Assembly: GCF_003471165.1 (NCBI RefSeq)
Contig: NZ_QRIL01000037.1
Span: 1 to 33,120 of the forward strand
Origin: Ruminococcus sp. AM22-13
GTDB taxonomy: Bacteria > Bacillota > Clostridia > Lachnospirales > Lachnospiraceae
Direction: 5' to 3'
Length of the DNA: 33,120 nt
The notes below the pieces were generated by a model. That model did not search any database and was not told the DNA's origin. It saw only the letters and a program-made list of their open reading frames with translations. Of this stretch, positions 8,044 through 16,642 are shown one piece after another (the stretch's first letter is position 1; each line of letters starts with the position of its first letter). The translations under genes were made by a program, and so were the position numbers.

Positions 8044-8882
8044 CCCTGTTTTTCCTCATATTCTTTCCTGAGAAGCGCGATCTCACGTGCCCATCCCTCA
8101 TCATCGTTCGGAGTTTCCAGAATAAACGGAATGCCTTTTGTCGCAGGGTGATTGATCACACGCACAAGTGCTTCCAGTCCAATCTCGCCTTCCCCGAGTC
8201 TGGCATGACGGTCTTTGTGACTGCCAAGACCATTCATACTGTCATTTAAATGAATCGCTTTCAGTCTGTCAAGACCGATAATCTGGTCAAACTCAGCAAA
8301 TACCCCGTCAAGATCATTGACAATATCATATCCTCCATCCCAGACATGGCAGGTATCCAGACAGACGCCCAGTTTCTCTTTCAGTTCCACCTGGTCAATA
8401 ATCTGGCGCAGTTCCTGAAAGTTTCTTCCTACCTCGCTGCCCTTTCCTGACATTGTCTCGAGAAGGACTGTCGTGCTCTGTTCTTTTGTAAGAACTTCAT
8501 TCAGGATTTCCGCGATTTTGGCAATTCCTGTTTCCGCTCCCTGACCTACATGGCTGCCCGGATGAAAATTGTAATAATTTCTCGGTGTCAGTTCCAGACG
8601 TTTCAGATCATCCGCCATTGTCTCTCTGGCGAACTCTCTCAGATTCTCCTTCGCAGCACAGCAGTTCATTGTATATGGCGCATGCGCTACCAGCTTGCCG
8701 AAATGATTCTCCTGCTCCAACTTTAAAAATGCCTGTACATCCTGCGGATTAATCTCTTTTGCCTTTCCCCCTCTTGGATTTCTGGTAAAAAATGCAAATG
8801 TGTTGCCGCCATTTGCAAGCATCTGTTTTCCCATCGCCAGATATCCTTTGGATGAGCTTGTGTGATTTCCTATATATAACAT
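8040..8882 (-). CDS. nfo: Endonuclease IV (AP endonuclease, Nfo family)
   Basis: It cleaves DNA 5' of abasic sites in base excision repair and uses a trinuclear zinc centre. The 280-residue length is normal. Metal-binding motifs are present in order: [63 protein letters not shown] and ILETPND. A purine-rich site (AGAGGAATGGG) lies before the ATG. It is the first gene of a coupled operon with a flavodoxin-like reductase and a lipoprotein, an unusual company for a repair enzyme. Confidence 0.94.
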   Translation of the reverse strand: MLYIGNHTSSSKGYLAMGKQMLANGGNTFAFFTRNPRGGKAKEINPQDVQAFLKLEQENHFGKLVAHAPYTMNCCAAKENLREFARETMADDLKRLELTPRNYYNFHPGSHVGQGAETGIAKIAEILNEVLTKEQSTTVLLETMSGKGSEVGRNFQELRQIIDQVELKEKLGVCLDTCHVWDGGYDIVNDLDGVFAEFDQIIGLDRLKAIHLNDSMNGLGSHKDRHARLGEGEIGLEALVRVINHPATKGIPFILETPNDDEGWAREIALLRKEYEEKQG

Positions 8883-8928
8883 ATCCCATTCCTCTGTCTG
8901 TAATATTTATGTAACCTTTTGTCATAGT

Positions 8929-8957
8929 ATTATAACAAAAATATGGTTTTATGAAAA
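8929..8957 (-). promoter_or_regulatory. Candidate promoter of the nfo operon
   Basis: On the minus strand a perfect TATAAT (8934-8929) has TTTTCA (8957-8952) 17 bases upstream, about 45 bases before the nfo start. The -35 box matches only 4 of 6 positions. Confidence 0.5.
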
Positions 8958-9126
8958 GACTTATTTGTTGACGATTCTGTGAATTCTCTATATACTTCTT
9001 ATATAATTTAACTATTCAGTAATCCATTATTCACACAAAATTTTCATATGAATATATCTGTTTTTGTGAAATATAAATTCAGATTCTTATTTCACCTCAC
9101 AGAGTTTTCCAATGATTTGACCAAAT

Positions 9127-9185
9127 CAAGTAAGTCCCCTGCTTCAATTGCGAAGAGCAATAAGCAGTGGGTGGGGACTTGCTTG
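9127..9185. repeat. Repeat family 2, copy C (inverted relative to copy A)
   Basis: CAAGTAAGTCCCCTGCTTCA at the left and GGGGACTTGCTTG at the right are the reverse complement of the copy A ends. The inner GCGAAGAGCAATAAGCAGTG also matches. It forms a long hairpin in the 492-base gap between nfo and capA. That gap holds no coding sequence I can support. Confidence 0.65.
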
Positions 9186-9231
9186 TATCAGAAGGGGTAC
9201 AAGCCCCTTCTGATAAACTGCGAAGCAGTTA
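9186..9231. repeat. Two adjacent perfect hairpins beside copy C
   Basis: TATCAGAAGGGG (9186-9197) and CCCCTTCTGATA (9204-9215) form a perfect 12-bp stem with a 6-base loop. AACTGC GAA GCAGTT (9217-9231) forms a second perfect stem immediately after. Neither is followed by a U run, so they do not look like terminators. They look like internal modules of a composite repeat. Confidence 0.6.
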
Positions 9232-9242
9232 TTTGGTTATGA

Positions 9243-9279
9243 GCAAGTAGCGAAAGCGGATTGCGAATATCCGATTGAC
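9243..9279. repeat. Repeat family 2, accessory block (plus orientation)
   Basis: It matches the reverse complement of 7104-7140 at 33 of 37 positions. It contains the dyad CGGAT/ATCCG. It forms the right end of a composite structure running 9127-9279. Confidence 0.6.
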
Positions 9280-9374
9280 TTCCTTAACTGTACGGATACT
9301 GAATAGAGACCACTGTTTTTTCATTTTTCAGTAATCTGAATGTCCTTATCACTCATAAGAAAGCGAGAATACAT

Positions 9375-10700
9375 ATGAATCCTAAATCTAAAAGACCACA
9401 GGGCAAAACCTCGACATCCCGCAGAAAAAATATCTACAGAAAATCAAAATATTATCAGGAAAGACGGCAGAAACTACTGATTGCAGCCGGAATCGGCATT
9501 TTTGTTCTGGTTTTTATACTGCTTCTGGCAGGAATCCGCGGATGCAGCAACTATATACATTCACGGAAAACCGCTTCCAAAAATGCTGTATCAATGAACG
9601 TCTCTTCGGACAGCAGCAAATCCGCTTCTTCGGCTTCTGATCCTTCTGAATCTGATACAGCGTCAGATTCTACCGTAGATTCGCCTGTATCTCTGACTCT
9701 CAGTGTTGTAGGTGACTGTACCCTTGGGACAGATGAGACATTTGATTATGACACCAGTTTAAACGCTTACTATGAAAATTATGGTGCCGATTATTTCATG
9801 CAGAATGTAAAAAGCATTTTCTCTGCAGATGATCTGACGATTGCGAATTTCGAAGGAACACTTACTGACTCAACCGAACGCGAAGATAAAACATTTGCTT
9901 TCAAAGCACCTGCCTCTTATGCTTCTATTTTGACAAATGGTTCTGTCGAAGCGGTAAATACTGCCAATAACCACAGCCATGACTACGGAGATCAGAGTTT
10001 CGAAGACACACTCACTGCATTGGATAATGCAGGAATCGTACATTTCGGATATGATGAAACCGCCGTAATGGATATAAAAGGCGTTAAGGTCGGATTAGTC
10101 GGCATCTATGAACTGAATGACCACCTTGGCAGAGAACAGCAGTTAAAAGATAACATTGCAAAAGTAAAAGCTGATGGCGCGCAGCTAATCGTAGTTATTT
10201 TCCACTGGGGAAATGAGACCGAAACCGTCCCGGACAGCAACCAGACAACCCTTGGACGCCTGGCAATTGATGAAGGTGCCGATCTTGTATGCGGACATCA
10301 CCCTCATGTTCTTCAGGGCATTGAAACCTATAAGGGTAAAAATATCGTGTACAGTCTTGGAAACTTCTGCTTCGGTGGAAACAGTTCTCCAAGCGATATG
10401 GACTCCATGATCTATCAGCAGACCTTTACCATTGATTCTGACGGCGTCAAAGATGATAATGTGACTAATATTATTCCATGCTCTATTTCTTCCGCAGCGT
10501 ATGAAGGTTACAATAACTATCAGCCAACTCCTGCCGAGGGCGACGAAGCTACACGAATTTTGAATAAGATCAATGAACGAAGCTCATGGATTTCTACTGC
10601 GGAAGGTACTACCTTTACTGCAAAATATAATAGCAGCACAACAGGAAATAATACAGATAGTGCTAATTCTTCTGATAATAACACAGTTGATATGAATTAG
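9375..10700 (+). CDS. CapA-family membrane-anchored metallophosphatase-like protein
   Basis: A 441-residue protein of the CapA/PGA_cap family, related to poly-gamma-glutamate capsule factors and calcineurin-like phosphatases. A basic N-terminus leads into one transmembrane segment (about 34-53) and a Ser/Asp-rich linker (about 65-104). The catalytic-fold domain then carries GDCTLG (113-118), ANFEGTLT, NTANNHSHDYG (195-205), FHWGNE (276-281), CGHHPHVLQ (306-314) and SLGNF (327-331). It is predicted to face outside the cell. No capB or capC gene is nearby, so a capsule role is not supported; other members act on cell-surface polymers. The ribosome site (AAGCGAG) is weak. A terminator follows at once, so it is monocistronic. 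Confidence 0.86.
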   Translation: MNPKSKRPQGKTSTSRRKNIYRKSKYYQERRQKLLIAAGIGIFVLVFILLLAGIRGCSNYIHSRKTASKNAVSMNVSSDSSKSASSASDPSESDTASDSTVDSPVSLTLSVVGDCTLGTDETFDYDTSLNAYYENYGADYFMQNVKSIFSADDLTIANFEGTLTDSTEREDKTFAFKAPASYASILTNGSVEAVNTANNHSHDYGDQSFEDTLTALDNAGIVHFGYDETAVMDIKGVKVGLVGIYELNDHLGREQQLKDNIAKVKADGAQLIVVIFHWGNETETVPDSNQTTLGRLAIDEGADLVCGHHPHVLQGIETYKGKNIVYSLGNFCFGGNSSPSDMDSMIYQQTFTIDSDGVKDDNVTNIIPCSISSAAYEGYNNYQPTPAEGDEATRILNKINERSSWISTAEGTTFTAKYNSSTTGNNTDSANSSDNNTVDMN

Positions 10701-10704
10701 GCGC

Positions 10705-10743
10705 AAAAAGCCGGGAAGTCTTTTCAGATTTCTCGGCTTTCTT
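10705..10743. terminator. Bidirectional terminator between capA-like gene and queA
   Basis: AAAGCCGGGAA pairs with TTCTCGGCTTT (one G-U), and U-rich runs lie on both sides. It starts a few bases after the capA-like stop and can also end the convergent ylxM-to-queA transcript. Confidence 0.82.
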
Positions 10744-10794
10744 TATGTATTTCATATTATCCATTATATAATATAAAATATTTTTATGTTGATA

Positions 10795-11820
10795 TTATAT
10801 TATTATCATCGCATCTCCGAAAGAGAAAAATCTATATCTTTCCTGTACTGCCGTCTCATAGGCGCGCATGATATTTTCCTTACCAGCCAGTGCGGATACC
10901 AGCATCAGAAGTGTGGACTCCGGAAGATGGAAGTTTGTAATCAGTCCATCGATCATTTTGAATTTATATCCCGGATAAATGAAAATCTCTGTCCAGCCGC
11001 TTCCTGATCTCAGGATTCCATCTTCTCCTGTTGCGGATTCCAGAGTTCTGCAGCTCGTGGTTCCTACGGAAATAACACGTTTTCCTGCTTTCTTTGTATC
11101 GTTGATCAGCTTCGCCTGATCTTCTTCTACAATATAGAATTCAGAATGCATATGGTGGCTTTCCACATCATCAACCTTTACAGGGCGGAAAGTTCCAAGG
11201 CCTACATGGAGAGTCACATGGGCGATATTCACGCCTTTTTCTTTCACCTTTTCCAGCAATTCCTTTGTAAAATGCAAACCTGCGGTCGGTGCTGCTGCGG
11301 ATCCTTCATTCTTTGCGTAAACAGTCTGATAACGGTTCTTGTCTTTCAGTTTATGAGTAATATATGGTGGCAGAGGCATTTCTCCAAGCTGATCCAGAAT
11401 CTCCTCAAAGATTCCTTCATAATGGAACTGAATCAGGCGGTTTCCCTCTTCCACAACATCAATGATCTCACCCTTTAAAATTCCATTTCCAAATGTGATC
11501 TTCGCTCCCGGACGTGCTTTCTTTCCAGGTTTTACCAGACATTCCCAGATATCGTTTTCTTTTCTCTTCAGAAGCAGGATCTCAATCAGTGCTCCTGTCT
11601 CTTCTTTATGTCCGTATAAACGGGCAGGGATTACCTTTGTATCATTGATAACCAGGCAGTCGCCCTCTTCCAGATAATCCAGTACATCTGTAAAATGACG
11701 GTGTTCAATGCTTCCATCCTGTAAAGACAGATGCATCAGTCTGGATGAACTTCTGTCCTCCAGAGGATCCTGAGCAATCAGTTCCTGAGGAAGATCATAA
11801 TAAAAATCTGCTGTTTTCAT
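10795..11820 (-). CDS. queA: tRNA preQ1(34) S-adenosylmethionine ribosyltransferase-isomerase
   Basis: QueA transfers and isomerises the ribosyl group of S-adenosylmethionine onto preQ1 in tRNA, forming epoxyqueuosine. The 341-residue form starts [17 protein letters not shown], exactly like the family. An upstream in-frame extension to 11877 lies inside trmD and is rejected. Family motifs include [36 protein letters not shown] and [16 protein letters not shown]. The ATG overlaps the trmD stop (ATGA), so the two tRNA-modifying enzymes are translationally coupled. A terminator lies beyond its end. Confidence 0.95.
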   Translation of the reverse strand: MKTADFYYDLPQELIAQDPLEDRSSSRLMHLSLQDGSIEHRHFTDVLDYLEEGDCLVINDTKVIPARLYGHKEETGALIEILLLKRKENDIWECLVKPGKKARPGAKITFGNGILKGEIIDVVEEGNRLIQFHYEGIFEEILDQLGEMPLPPYITHKLKDKNRYQTVYAKNEGSAAAPTAGLHFTKELLEKVKEKGVNIAHVTLHVGLGTFRPVKVDDVESHHMHSEFYIVEEDQAKLINDTKKAGKRVISVGTTSCRTLESATGEDGILRSGSGWTEIFIYPGYKFKMIDGLITNFHLPESTLLMLVSALAGKENIMRAYETAVQERYRFFSFGDAMIII

Positions 11821-12575
11821 TTTGTCTGCTCCTCTTCTTCCTTCCACTGTTTCCTTAACTGGCGCACATAATTCCATTCTTTATTGGTCAGATCCGCCTT
11901 CTTTAAAAGATCCGGGCGTCTCTTTGCCGTACGGTAAACAGACTGCTCCCTGCGCCATTTCTCTATATTTGCATGATGACCGGACATCAGAACCTCCGGC
12001 ACCTTTTTCCCATGCCATTCTTCCGGGCGGCTGTACTGCGGATATTCCAGAAGATTTCCCGCAAAAGATTCTGTCTCACCGGATTCCTGATTATTCAGCA
12101 CTCCCGGAACCATTCTGGAAATAGAATCCATCATGACCATAGCCGGAAGTTCCCCGCCTGTAAGCACATAATCTCCGATAGATACATAATCTGTCACGAT
12201 TTCCTCCAGAACACGTTCGTCGATTCCTTCATAGTGTCCACAGAGGAATACCAGATCTTCCTCCTGCGCCATCTCGCGTGCCATTGCCTGATTAAATACC
12301 TGTCCCTGAGGAGTCAGATATACAACCCTCGGCCGCTTTGCTGTGCGTTTGGCAATCGCCTCATATGCGAGATAAACCGGTTCTGCCTGCATCAGCATCC
12401 CGGCGCCGCCGCCATAAGTATAGTCATCCACTTTCTGATGTTTATTAAACGCATAATCGCGGATATTCACTGCTTCCAGTGTCAGGAGACCTTTTGTAAT
12501 GGCACGTCCGGTAATACTCGTGTTCATACCATTTTCAATCATCTCCGGAAACAGGGTCAAAACATGAAAATTCAT
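11817..12575 (-). CDS. trmD: tRNA (guanine(37)-N1)-methyltransferase
   Basis: TrmD methylates G37 next to the anticodon with S-adenosylmethionine and prevents +1 frameshifting. The 252-residue protein begins with [11 protein letters not shown] and has the trefoil-knot motifs [19 protein letters not shown] and [13 protein letters not shown], then the C-terminal domain. Its ATG directly abuts the rimM stop and its stop overlaps the queA start, so it sits in the middle of a tight rimM-trmD-queA run. In many Firmicutes rplS follows here instead. Confidence 0.96.
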   Translation of the reverse strand: MNFHVLTLFPEMIENGMNTSITGRAITKGLLTLEAVNIRDYAFNKHQKVDDYTYGGGAGMLMQAEPVYLAYEAIAKRTAKRPRVVYLTPQGQVFNQAMAREMAQEEDLVFLCGHYEGIDERVLEEIVTDYVSIGDYVLTGGELPAMVMMDSISRMVPGVLNNQESGETESFAGNLLEYPQYSRPEEWHGKKVPEVLMSGHHANIEKWRREQSVYRTAKRRPDLLKKADLTNKEWNYVRQLRKQWKEEEEQTK

Positions 12576-13079
12576 TTATATTAATCCTTTCATCAGATGA
12601 ATGGTCATTACATTCTTCTCCACATCCACATCAAGAATACACTCCTTGATCGCTGGAAGAAGAACCTCCGCACCTTTCGTGTCCTCTACTACATAGACAT
12701 CATTGGCACCAGTCTCCATTACATCTTTCAAAGTTCCGAATTTGCTTCCATCTTCGAGAACTACATCCATTCCGATCAGGTCTGCAATATAATACTCATC
12801 ATCTTCAAGCTCCTGTGCTTCTTCTCTCGGAACCCAGAGTTCTCTTTTCTTATACATCTCTATATCATTAATATTGTCAATTCCCTTGAATTTCAGAATT
12901 ACAAGGTTCTTGAAATACTTAACATTCTCAATTTCAAGCTTTCTTTTCTCTCTGCCAGTGTCAAGCAGAACATATTCCAGATCCAGAAATCTGTCTGCAT
13001 CTGTGGTTGGATATACCTTTACTTCTCCGCGTACTCCGTGTGTCGTAGTGATCACACCAACTTTTAATAAATCTTCCAT
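12576..13079 (-). CDS. rimM: Ribosome maturation factor RimM
   Basis: RimM binds ribosomal protein S19 and helps mature the 30S head domain. The 167-residue protein starts MEDLLKVGVITTTHGVRGEVKV, has the N-terminal RimM beta-barrel, and then a PRC-barrel half (YYIADLIGMDVVLEDGS). I prefer the ATG at 13079 over the one at 13091 because GGGAG lies at the right spacing before 13079, while nothing suitable precedes 13091. It directly abuts trmD. Confidence 0.93.
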   Translation of the reverse strand: MEDLLKVGVITTTHGVRGEVKVYPTTDADRFLDLEYVLLDTGREKRKLEIENVKYFKNLVILKFKGIDNINDIEMYKKRELWVPREEAQELEDDEYYIADLIGMDVVLEDGSKFGTLKDVMETGANDVYVVEDTKGAEVLLPAIKECILDVDVEKNVMTIHLMKGLI

Positions 13080-13111
13080 CTGCTCTCCCATTTTTTCATA
13101 ATAAACCCAAA

Positions 13112-13143
13112 TCAGGAGCCATGGGATGTTCCACAGCTCCTGA
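13112..13143 (-). terminator. Hairpin between khpA and rimM
   Basis: TCAGGAGC (13112-13119) and GCTCCTGA (13136-13143) pair perfectly, and the stem can extend inward through TGGGA/TTCCA. On the minus strand the following bases are only moderately U-rich. It may be an attenuator or RNA-processing hairpin that separates high-level rpsP-khpA from rimM-trmD-queA expression. Confidence 0.4.
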
Positions 13144-13151
13144 CCCTATTT

Positions 13152-13382
13152 TCATTGCAGAATATCTACAATCACTTTTTTGCTGCTTTTTGAAGAAGCC
13201 GCTTTGACTACAGTGCGGATTGCTTTCGCAATTCTTCCCTGACGTCCGATAACCTTACCCATATCAGCAGGTCCGACCTTCAGCTCAACGATAATTGCGT
13301 CTTCCTTTTCTGTCTCAGTAACAACCACTTCATCCGGATTTTCAACAAGAGATTTTGCAATTACTTCCACTAATTCTTTCAT
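13152..13382 (-). CDS. khpA: KH-domain RNA-binding protein KhpA (YlqC)
   Basis: A 76-residue protein made of a single KH domain with the GxxG loop GRQG in GKVIGRQGRIAKAIR. KhpA pairs with KhpB in Firmicutes and binds many RNAs; it has been linked to cell-division and envelope control. It lies between rpsP and rimM, its standard place. A GGGAGG site precedes the ATG. Confidence 0.93.
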   Translation of the reverse strand: MKELVEVIAKSLVENPDEVVVTETEKEDAIIVELKVGPADMGKVIGRQGRIAKAIRTVVKAASSKSSKKVIVDILQ

Positions 13383-13445
13383 TACATACCTCCCTGACCC
13401 GTCCCCTACGGACGCTGCAGAAATACCTTATCTGGTAAATCTGAA

Positions 13446-13691
13446 TTATTTTTCGATTCCGGCATCTTTGAGGATTTTTGCTACAACATCTGTAGGCTGA
13501 GCTCCTGCTGCAAGCCATTTCTTAGCTGCTTCTTCGTTTACTGTTACAGCGCTTGGCTCAAGATTTGGATCATATGTTCCGATTTCTTCGATACATCTTC
13601 CATCACGTTTGCAACGGGAATCTGCAACTACGATTCTATAAAAAGGTGCTTTCTTCTGTCCCATTCTTCTTAATCTGATTTTAACTGCCAT
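13446..13691 (-). CDS. rpsP: 30S ribosomal protein S16
   Basis: An 81-residue protein with the S16 signature [20 protein letters not shown] at the N-terminus and DPNLEP further on. It is an assembly protein of the 30S body. A GGAGG site lies 10 bases before the ATG. It lies downstream of ffh after a 151-base gap that holds a repeat-family-1 piece, and upstream of khpA. Confidence 0.97.
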   Translation of the reverse strand: MAVKIRLRRMGQKKAPFYRIVVADSRCKRDGRCIEEIGTYDPNLEPSAVTVNEEAAKKWLAAGAQPTDVVAKILKDAGIEK

Positions 13692-13741
13692 TGTTTCATT
13701 TCCTCCATTAAATTAAAATATATTGTTTTCTTATGTTTGCA

Positions 13742-13832
13742 ATTACTGCCCGTTTCAGGCAGTAACTTTTTATGTCAAAGCGTTATTCGCTTCGCTAACT
13801 TCTCAAATAGCTGCTGTTCACTTTGTGCCCGG
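13742..13832. repeat. Repeat family 1-related hairpins between ffh and rpsP
   Basis: CTGTTCACTTTGTGCCCGGC (about 13806-13825) resembles the left end of the family copy at 2711-2852. A separate perfect stem TTACTGCC/GGCAGTAA (13743-13765) and an AAGCG/CGCTT dyad lie beside it. On the coding (minus) strand there is no U run after the stem, so I read this as an inserted repeat within an operon, not a terminator. Confidence 0.5.
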
Positions 13833-13842
13833 CAACCTTAAC

Positions 13843-15198
13843 TTACAGTCCGAACGGAAGTTTGAATCCGCCGCCACGCTTACCGGCTTTACCGCCCATA
13901 AGACCAGGCATCTGTTTCATCATCTTCTTACTCTGTTCAAACTGCTTCACCAGACGGTTTACTTCGGAGACATCAACTCCTGCGCCTCTGGCAATACGGT
14001 TCTTTCTGGAAATATTCAGGATTGACGGATTGCTTCTCTCCTGAGGTGTCATAGAAAGGATGATTGACTTGGTTCTGTCCATCGCTTTCTCATCGATCAT
14101 TCCCTCGATGTCCTTCATCTTGCCGCCCATTCCAGGAAGCATGTTCAGGATACTGCCGATACCGCCCATCTTATTCATCTGTTCCATACTGGTAAGATAA
14201 TCGTTGAAGTCAAAGTCCATTTTCTTTAACTTCTTCTGCATGTCCTGTGCCTGTTCTTTATCAATAGAAGCTTCCGCTTTCTCGATCAGACTCATAACAT
14301 CACCCATACCAAGGATTCTGGAAGCCATACGTTCCGGATAGAACTGCTCCAGATCAGAAAGCTTCTCGCCCATACCTACATATAAAATAGGTTTACCGGT
14401 TACTGCCTTGATAGAAAGGGCTGCACCACCTCGGGTATCACCATCCATCTTCGTAAGAATGACACCGTCGATTCCTACCTTATCAGCAAATGTACTAGCC
14501 ACATTTACCGCATCCTGTCCTGTCATCGCATCTACGATCAGGATTGTTGCATCTACATGAATATTCTCTTTAATATCTGCAAGCTCCTGCATCATATCCT
14601 CGTCGACATGAAGACGACCGGCTGTATCGATAAGCACCACATTCTGCTGGTTTGCTTTCGCATGCTCGATTGCTGCTTTCGCAATATCTACAGGTTTCTG
14701 CTTATCTCCCATGGAAAATACTTCCACTCCCTGTTTCTCACCATTGACCTGCAGCTGTGTGATAGCCGCCGGACGGTAAACATCACAGGCAACCAAGAGA
14801 GGTTTCTTACCTTTGGACTTCAGCTTGCCTGCAAGCTTCGCAACTGTGGTGGTCTTACCTGCACCCTGCAGACCTGCCATCATGAACACTGTAATTTCAT
14901 TTCCAGGACGAAGAGGCAACTCTGTTGTCTCACTTCCCATAAGTTTCACAAGTTCATCATTTACAATCTTGATCACCATCTGGCCCGGATTCAGACCGCT
15001 CATAACGTCCTGTCCGATTGCCTGCTCCTGTACAGATTTGGTAAACTGCTTCACAACCTTAAAGTTTACGTCAGCCTCTAACAGGGCCATCTTTACTTCC
15101 TTAAGAGCAAGCTTAACGTCCTCCTCTGTCAGGCGGCCCTTGCTTCGCAACTTCTTAAATACATTCTGCAGTTTATCAGTCAAGCTCTCAAATGCCAT
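13843..15198 (-). CDS. ffh: Signal recognition particle protein Ffh (SRP54)
   Basis: Ffh is the GTPase that, with 4.5S/6S RNA, delivers nascent membrane and exported proteins to FtsY and SecYEG. The 451-residue protein has the N domain, then G-domain motifs GLQGAGKTTTVAKLA (near 110), DTAGRLHVDE and TKMDGDTRGGAALS. A Met-rich M domain follows (from about 295: MLPGMGGKMKDIEGM, ISRKNRIARGAGV). The length is normal. It starts 3 bases after the ylxM stop, so the pair is coupled. Confidence 0.97.
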   Translation of the reverse strand: MAFESLTDKLQNVFKKLRSKGRLTEEDVKLALKEVKMALLEADVNFKVVKQFTKSVQEQAIGQDVMSGLNPGQMVIKIVNDELVKLMGSETTELPLRPGNEITVFMMAGLQGAGKTTTVAKLAGKLKSKGKKPLLVACDVYRPAAITQLQVNGEKQGVEVFSMGDKQKPVDIAKAAIEHAKANQQNVVLIDTAGRLHVDEDMMQELADIKENIHVDATILIVDAMTGQDAVNVASTFADKVGIDGVILTKMDGDTRGGAALSIKAVTGKPILYVGMGEKLSDLEQFYPERMASRILGMGDVMSLIEKAEASIDKEQAQDMQKKLKKMDFDFNDYLTSMEQMNKMGGIGSILNMLPGMGGKMKDIEGMIDEKAMDRTKSIILSMTPQERSNPSILNISRKNRIARGAGVDVSEVNRLVKQFEQSKKMMKQMPGLMGGKAGKRGGGFKLPFGL

Positions 15199-15201
15199 AT
15201 G

Positions 15202-15525
15202 TTATAACTCCTCTAAAATCTCATTGGAAATATTTGCAATTTCATCGGAATGATATTCCTGGGCAAGTACACGGATCTGCTTCACCTGCGCCCGTATATT
15301 CAGGAATTTCTCTACAAGATGGAGCTTCTGTTCATATTCCTCAAGGGTCTTATTGCATCTCTTGATCATATCATGCACACCCTGTCTGCTGATGCCCAGA
15401 TCCTCTGCGACTTCACTCAGCGAATAATCCTCCAGCACCACACTCTCATAAACCTGCTGCTGTCTCTCTGTCAGAAGTTCTCCATAAAAATCATATAAAT
15501 AACCTTGCTCTACAAACTTCTCCAT
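15202..15525 (-). CDS. ylxM: YlxM-type helix-turn-helix protein of the SRP operon
   Basis: A 107-residue protein with a sigma-70 region-4-like helix-turn-helix ([39 protein letters not shown]). In Streptococcus its homologue stimulates Ffh/SRP GTPase activity. It heads the ffh operon, as usual. The start is supported by AAGGTGA 6 bases upstream and by a strong promoter at 15543-15571. Confidence 0.93.
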   Translation of the reverse strand: MEKFVEQGYLYDFYGELLTERQQQVYESVVLEDYSLSEVAEDLGISRQGVHDMIKRCNKTLEEYEQKLHLVEKFLNIRAQVKQIRVLAQEYHSDEIANISNEILEEL

Positions 15526-15542
15526 CTGTAATCACCTTGACT

Positions 15543-15571
15543 ATCTTAACCTATTTCAGGTACGGTGTCAA
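15543..15571 (-). promoter_or_regulatory. Strong promoter of the ylxM-ffh operon
   Basis: A perfect TTGACA (15571-15566), a 17-base spacer and TAAGAT (15548-15543) lie on the minus strand. The ribosome site AAGGTGA (15538-15532) and ATG follow within 24 bases, so the leader is very short. The mobile region begins just upstream of this promoter and leaves it intact. Confidence 0.85.
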
Positions 15572-15683
15572 GCATTTTCTCTTGACGAACTAAATTTTAT
15601 CTTGTTTTGTCTTGTGTTATCCTGCGTAAAATCAACACTTCTCTGATTTGCCATCTTTTTGTCTTACTCCGTCTCGTGTCGTC

Positions 15684-15716
15684 TTTGTCACAAAATTTGT
15701 CACAGAAATTGTCACA
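15684..15716. repeat. Three direct repeats of WTTGTCACA at 12-base steps
   Basis: TTTGTCACA at 15684 and 15696 and ATTGTCACA at 15708 sit in strict 12-base register. They lie between the end of the integrase remnant and the ffh-operon promoter, where the end of an integrated element would be. Arm-type integrase or excisionase binding sites have this form, so they may mark the end of the element. This is inference. Confidence 0.5.
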
Positions 15717-15740
15717 AAAAGGCCAGAAAAAAAGGCACCA

Positions 15741-16325
15741 TTACAGCACCTTTATCGTCTTTATCACCTCTTCCTGTTTTCGCTTTTTCTCCTCTGTCAG
15801 ATGTGCATAAGTGTCAATTGTCACAGATGTTGATGCATGCCCCAGAATCTCACTGACAGCCTTAACATCAGCTCCGGCAGAATATGCCAATGTGGTATAT
15901 GTATGTCTTGCCATGTGAGGACAAAAGTTTTCAAGCTTCTCTTTTCCATTTTCCTCTGCTTCTTCGTTGTATGACTCTATGATTCGGTTAATCAGATTTA
16001 AGAATCCAGGTTCATTCCAGACACGCCCAACAGAATTTGCAAATACAATGTCTGATACCTGCCTCCTGATGTTTCCGGAATCATCTACAAAAGGAATTGA
16101 CATCGTAGGACCTGCATTCCTCATTTTTTCTTTCAGAAGCATTTTTCGTACCTCATTATTCATCGGAATCGTTCTGACTGATGTTCTGCTCTTCGGAGAA
16201 GCCAACGCCATAGTAAAACCGAAGTCTTTTTTCCGGTAACGGTTGACCGTCTTATCAATGGTAAGCATATTATTTTTAAAATCTACGTTATCCCATGTAA
16301 GCCCGGCAAGCTCTGCTTTTGTCAA
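15741..16325 (-). pseudogene. Tyrosine recombinase/integrase, C-terminal fragment
   Basis: The remaining 195 codons cover most of the catalytic domain of a phage/ICE-type tyrosine integrase: the lysine hairpin (SPKSRTSVRTIPM), HMARH (His and second Arg), LGH and the nucleophile in DTYAHL. The first catalytic Arg, normally in GLRxxEL, is replaced: the sequence reads ILTKAELAGL. In-frame translation upstream meets a stop at about 16352. The arm-binding and core-binding N-terminal domains are therefore gone. The apparent start is a TTG without a ribosome site. It is almost certainly inactive. Confidence 0.8.
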
Positions 16326-16456
16326 TATAAGTCTAAAAAAAATTTGCTTTTAATTCGCAAAAAGCACCACTGTTTTCATCCAGTGATGCTCCTGCGAACA
16401 ATCTTATTCCGTTTATGCTTTTTCTTCTTTGTAGAAAATGTCATCCATCTTCCAGC

Positions 16457-16642
16457 TTAAGCATATACCTTTCCTCCTGCCGGAACATCCCGTTTGATCA
16501 TCATTGCCCCACAGTCTCCACAAACCACAAGTCCAGATAATCTTCTGCAATCCTCTTTACTAATTTTTCTGTATTTCCATGATGCACAGATGCGTATACT
16601 ATCGCTGTTCTCATTTTTCTTCCTTTCTGTCTGCTCCGTCAA
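16457..16642 (-). pseudogene. Large serine recombinase remnant (zinc-ribbon piece)
   Basis: The segment RRLSGLVVCGDCGAMMIKR is typical of the recombinase zinc beta-ribbon that follows the catalytic domain of large serine recombinases. Only one CxxC pair is left before a stop at KVYA. The residues before it do not extend the similarity and overlap the end of the MmcQ gene. It lies beside the broken tyrosine integrase, so fragments of two unrelated integration systems meet here. Confidence 0.55.

Noticed and set aside
9048..9242. Small plus-strand frame of 64 codons upstream of the capA-like gene.
   Set aside because: Its sequence is mostly the repeat-family-2 hairpins read as codons, and no ribosome site precedes it.
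11821..11877. 19-residue N-terminal extension of queA.
   Set aside because: It lies inside trmD, is unlike the family, and the ATG at 11820 gives the usual start with an ATGA overlap.
15684..15716. CRISPR array.
   Set aside because: The units are only 9 bases with 3-base gaps and there are no cas genes.
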